A stretch of DNA of 64,000 nt from Maridesulfovibrio sp. Its GTDB lineage: Bacteria > Desulfobacterota > Desulfovibrionia > Desulfovibrionales > Desulfovibrionaceae. The position numbers and the translations under genes were made by a program. Where the stretch lies: assembly GCF_963676065.1 (NCBI RefSeq), contig NZ_OY780933.1, forward strand, positions 310,001 through 374,000. Direction: 5' to 3'. Position 1 is the first letter of the stretch; each line of letters starts with the position of its first letter. The notes beneath the pieces were generated by a model. It searched no databases. It saw only the letters and a program-made list of their open reading frames with translations, and was not told where the DNA came from. Shown here one piece after another: positions 63,107 to 64,000 of this stretch.

Positions 63107-64000
63107 CTACCTTCCTTCCTCTGCAAGCGTATCAAGTAGGGAACGGGCCGCGTCGCGGGCTTCGTCCGTTTCAAAATCATCCATGGCCTGAACTATATTA
63201 CTGACAGGACCGGCCATATCAGTACCGGCAACCATTTTCTCTATTTCACCGATAAATCCCATGGCTTGAGCAACATTTTCATCAATGAGAACATCAAATT
63301 CCTTCAACTTCTTACGCAATTCATCCGGATCAGGTCCGGCAGCCACGGTTTCGGACGGCCGGGCCTCTTCAGATTCAGGGAAAAATTCATCCAGAGCTTT
63401 GCCTACAATTTCCAATTGAACGGACATATCAGCCAGTAGCTCATCCACATCCTTTTTTCCGGCCCGCAAGGCTCGTTCAACCTCGGCGGAGACTTTAGAC
63501 AGTTCGTCCGCCCCAAGATTTGCGGCCACCCCCTTAACTGTATGGGCAGTCCGGGTGGCGGTTTCATAGTCAGCAGAATCAAGCTGCTCGCGAATATCAT
63601 CAACCGAGGCAAGATACTTGGAGCCGAACTGTTTAAGCAGCTTCTGATACAGCTCCCGGTTACCGGAAACCTTACTCAGGCCGGACTTTACATTAATTCC
63701 CGTTATGCCTTCCAGCGGCAGCCCGCTTTCCGCCAGTTCCCGGTCCTTCTGTTCCGTAACTGAGACATAGTTTTCAGGGAGTTCCCGTTCACCGGGACTT
63801 ATCCACTTTACAAGCGTCGCCAGCAGCACGTCCGGGTCGATGGGCTTGGTTATATGGTCATTCATTCCCGCTGCAAGGCTCTTTTCACGGTCCCCGGCCA
63901 TTGCGTGCGCTGTCATGGCAACTATGGGCAGAGTTTCAGGGTCCAATCCCTTTTCCCTGATTTTCATTGTCGCGGATAGACCGTCCAGCTCCGGCATCTG
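63107..64000 (-). CDS. Hybrid histidine kinase, C-terminal part only (receiver-Hpt)
   Basis: The open frame continues past the right edge of the window, so only the end of the gene is seen. It begins inside a receiver (QMPELDGLSATMKIRE, with the phospho-Asp just outside; then VAMTAHAMAGDREK and HITKPIDPDVL). A histidine phosphotransfer domain follows (about 110-200 of the visible part) with RTAHTVKGVAANLGADEL. A second helical tail of about 85 residues ends the protein. BarA-like tripartite kinases have this order. It is the likely phosphodonor for the two response regulators downstream. Confidence 0.88.
   Translation of the reverse strand, partial: QMPELDGLSATMKIREKGLDPETLPIVAMTAHAMAGDREKSLAAGMNDHITKPIDPDVLLATLVKWISPGERELPENYVSVTEQKDRELAESGLPLEGITGINVKSGLSKVSGNRELYQKLLKQFGSKYLASVDDIREQLDSADYETATRTAHTVKGVAANLGADELSKVSAEVERALRAGKKDVDELLADMSVQLEIVGKALDEFFPESEEARPSETVAAGPDPDELRKKLKEFDVLIDENVAQAMGFIGEIEKMVAGTDMAGPVSNIVQAMDDFETDEARDAARSLLDTLAEEGR

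Overview
The window looks like chromosome from an anaerobic, diazotrophic Desulfovibrionaceae-type bacterium, probably a marine sulfate reducer. That assignment is an inference. It rests on a nif cluster with nifI1 and nifI2 between nifH and nifD, sigma-54 promoters, an aldehyde:ferredoxin oxidoreductase (tungsten-enzyme family), many hybrid phosphorelay proteins, and intergenic repeats bounded by GGCGAAGCC and GCCGCCGGAGGC. No rRNA, tRNA, CRISPR array, phage or insertion sequence was seen. Coding density is high and start codons are mostly ATG with clear ribosome binding sites.

Region 1 (1-16.7 kb) is a surface-glycan locus. It holds pseudaminic-acid-type genes (a pseF-like cytidylyltransferase, a pseG-like hydrolase and later a short NeuB/PseI-like synthase). 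With them are two methyltransferases (one fused to a degenerate SpsF-like domain), an SDR, a split transketolase, an ATP-grasp ligase, a GH57-like protein, a BNR/sialidase-like protein and a bifunctional mannose-1-phosphate guanylyltransferase. The housekeeping GTPase ychF sits on the opposite strand inside it. A DUF697-like membrane protein and a PACE-type efflux protein precede it.

Region 2 (16.7-27.3 kb) is mixed accessory content: a divergent LysR/aldo-keto reductase pair with a striking palindromic operator, two sensor kinases, a cupin protein, and an RND efflux pump with its adaptor.

Region 3 (27.3-45.4 kb) is the nitrogen fixation island. nifV and an unrecognised repeat protein run leftward. 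nifH-nifI1-nifI2-nifD-nifK, a NifB paralogue, a thioredoxin-like [2Fe-2S] ferredoxin, a GNAT protein, nifE, nifN and nifB run rightward. nifA runs leftward, back to back with a tungsten-type aldehyde ferredoxin oxidoreductase. Consensus -24/-12 promoters precede nifH, nifV and nifA. The NifB paralogue is the most unusual gene of the window: it keeps the NifB fold signature and the C-terminal NifX/NafY domain but has lost every cysteine of the radical-SAM CxxxCxxC motif. The cluster has no stand-alone nifX, so this protein may be a cofactor carrier.

Region 4 (45.4-58.3 kb) holds adenine deaminase (leftward), then a long rightward sugar-use operon. This comprises galT, galK, a LacI-type regulator, galM, a four-gene CUT1 ABC importer resembling glucose/mannose systems, a PfkB sugar kinase and a D-lyxose isomerase-type protein. 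Together they could take in aldohexoses, send galactose through the Leloir route, and send mannose through fructose to fructose-6-phosphate. A LacI-type palindrome and three tandem 12-bp repeats sit in front of galT.

Region 5 (58.3-64 kb) is a dense signalling cluster: Hpt-receiver, stand-alone receivers, receiver-kinase, receiver-HD-GYP, and the 3' part of a hybrid kinase whose gene runs off the window. A phosphoglycolate-phosphatase-like gene lies among them.
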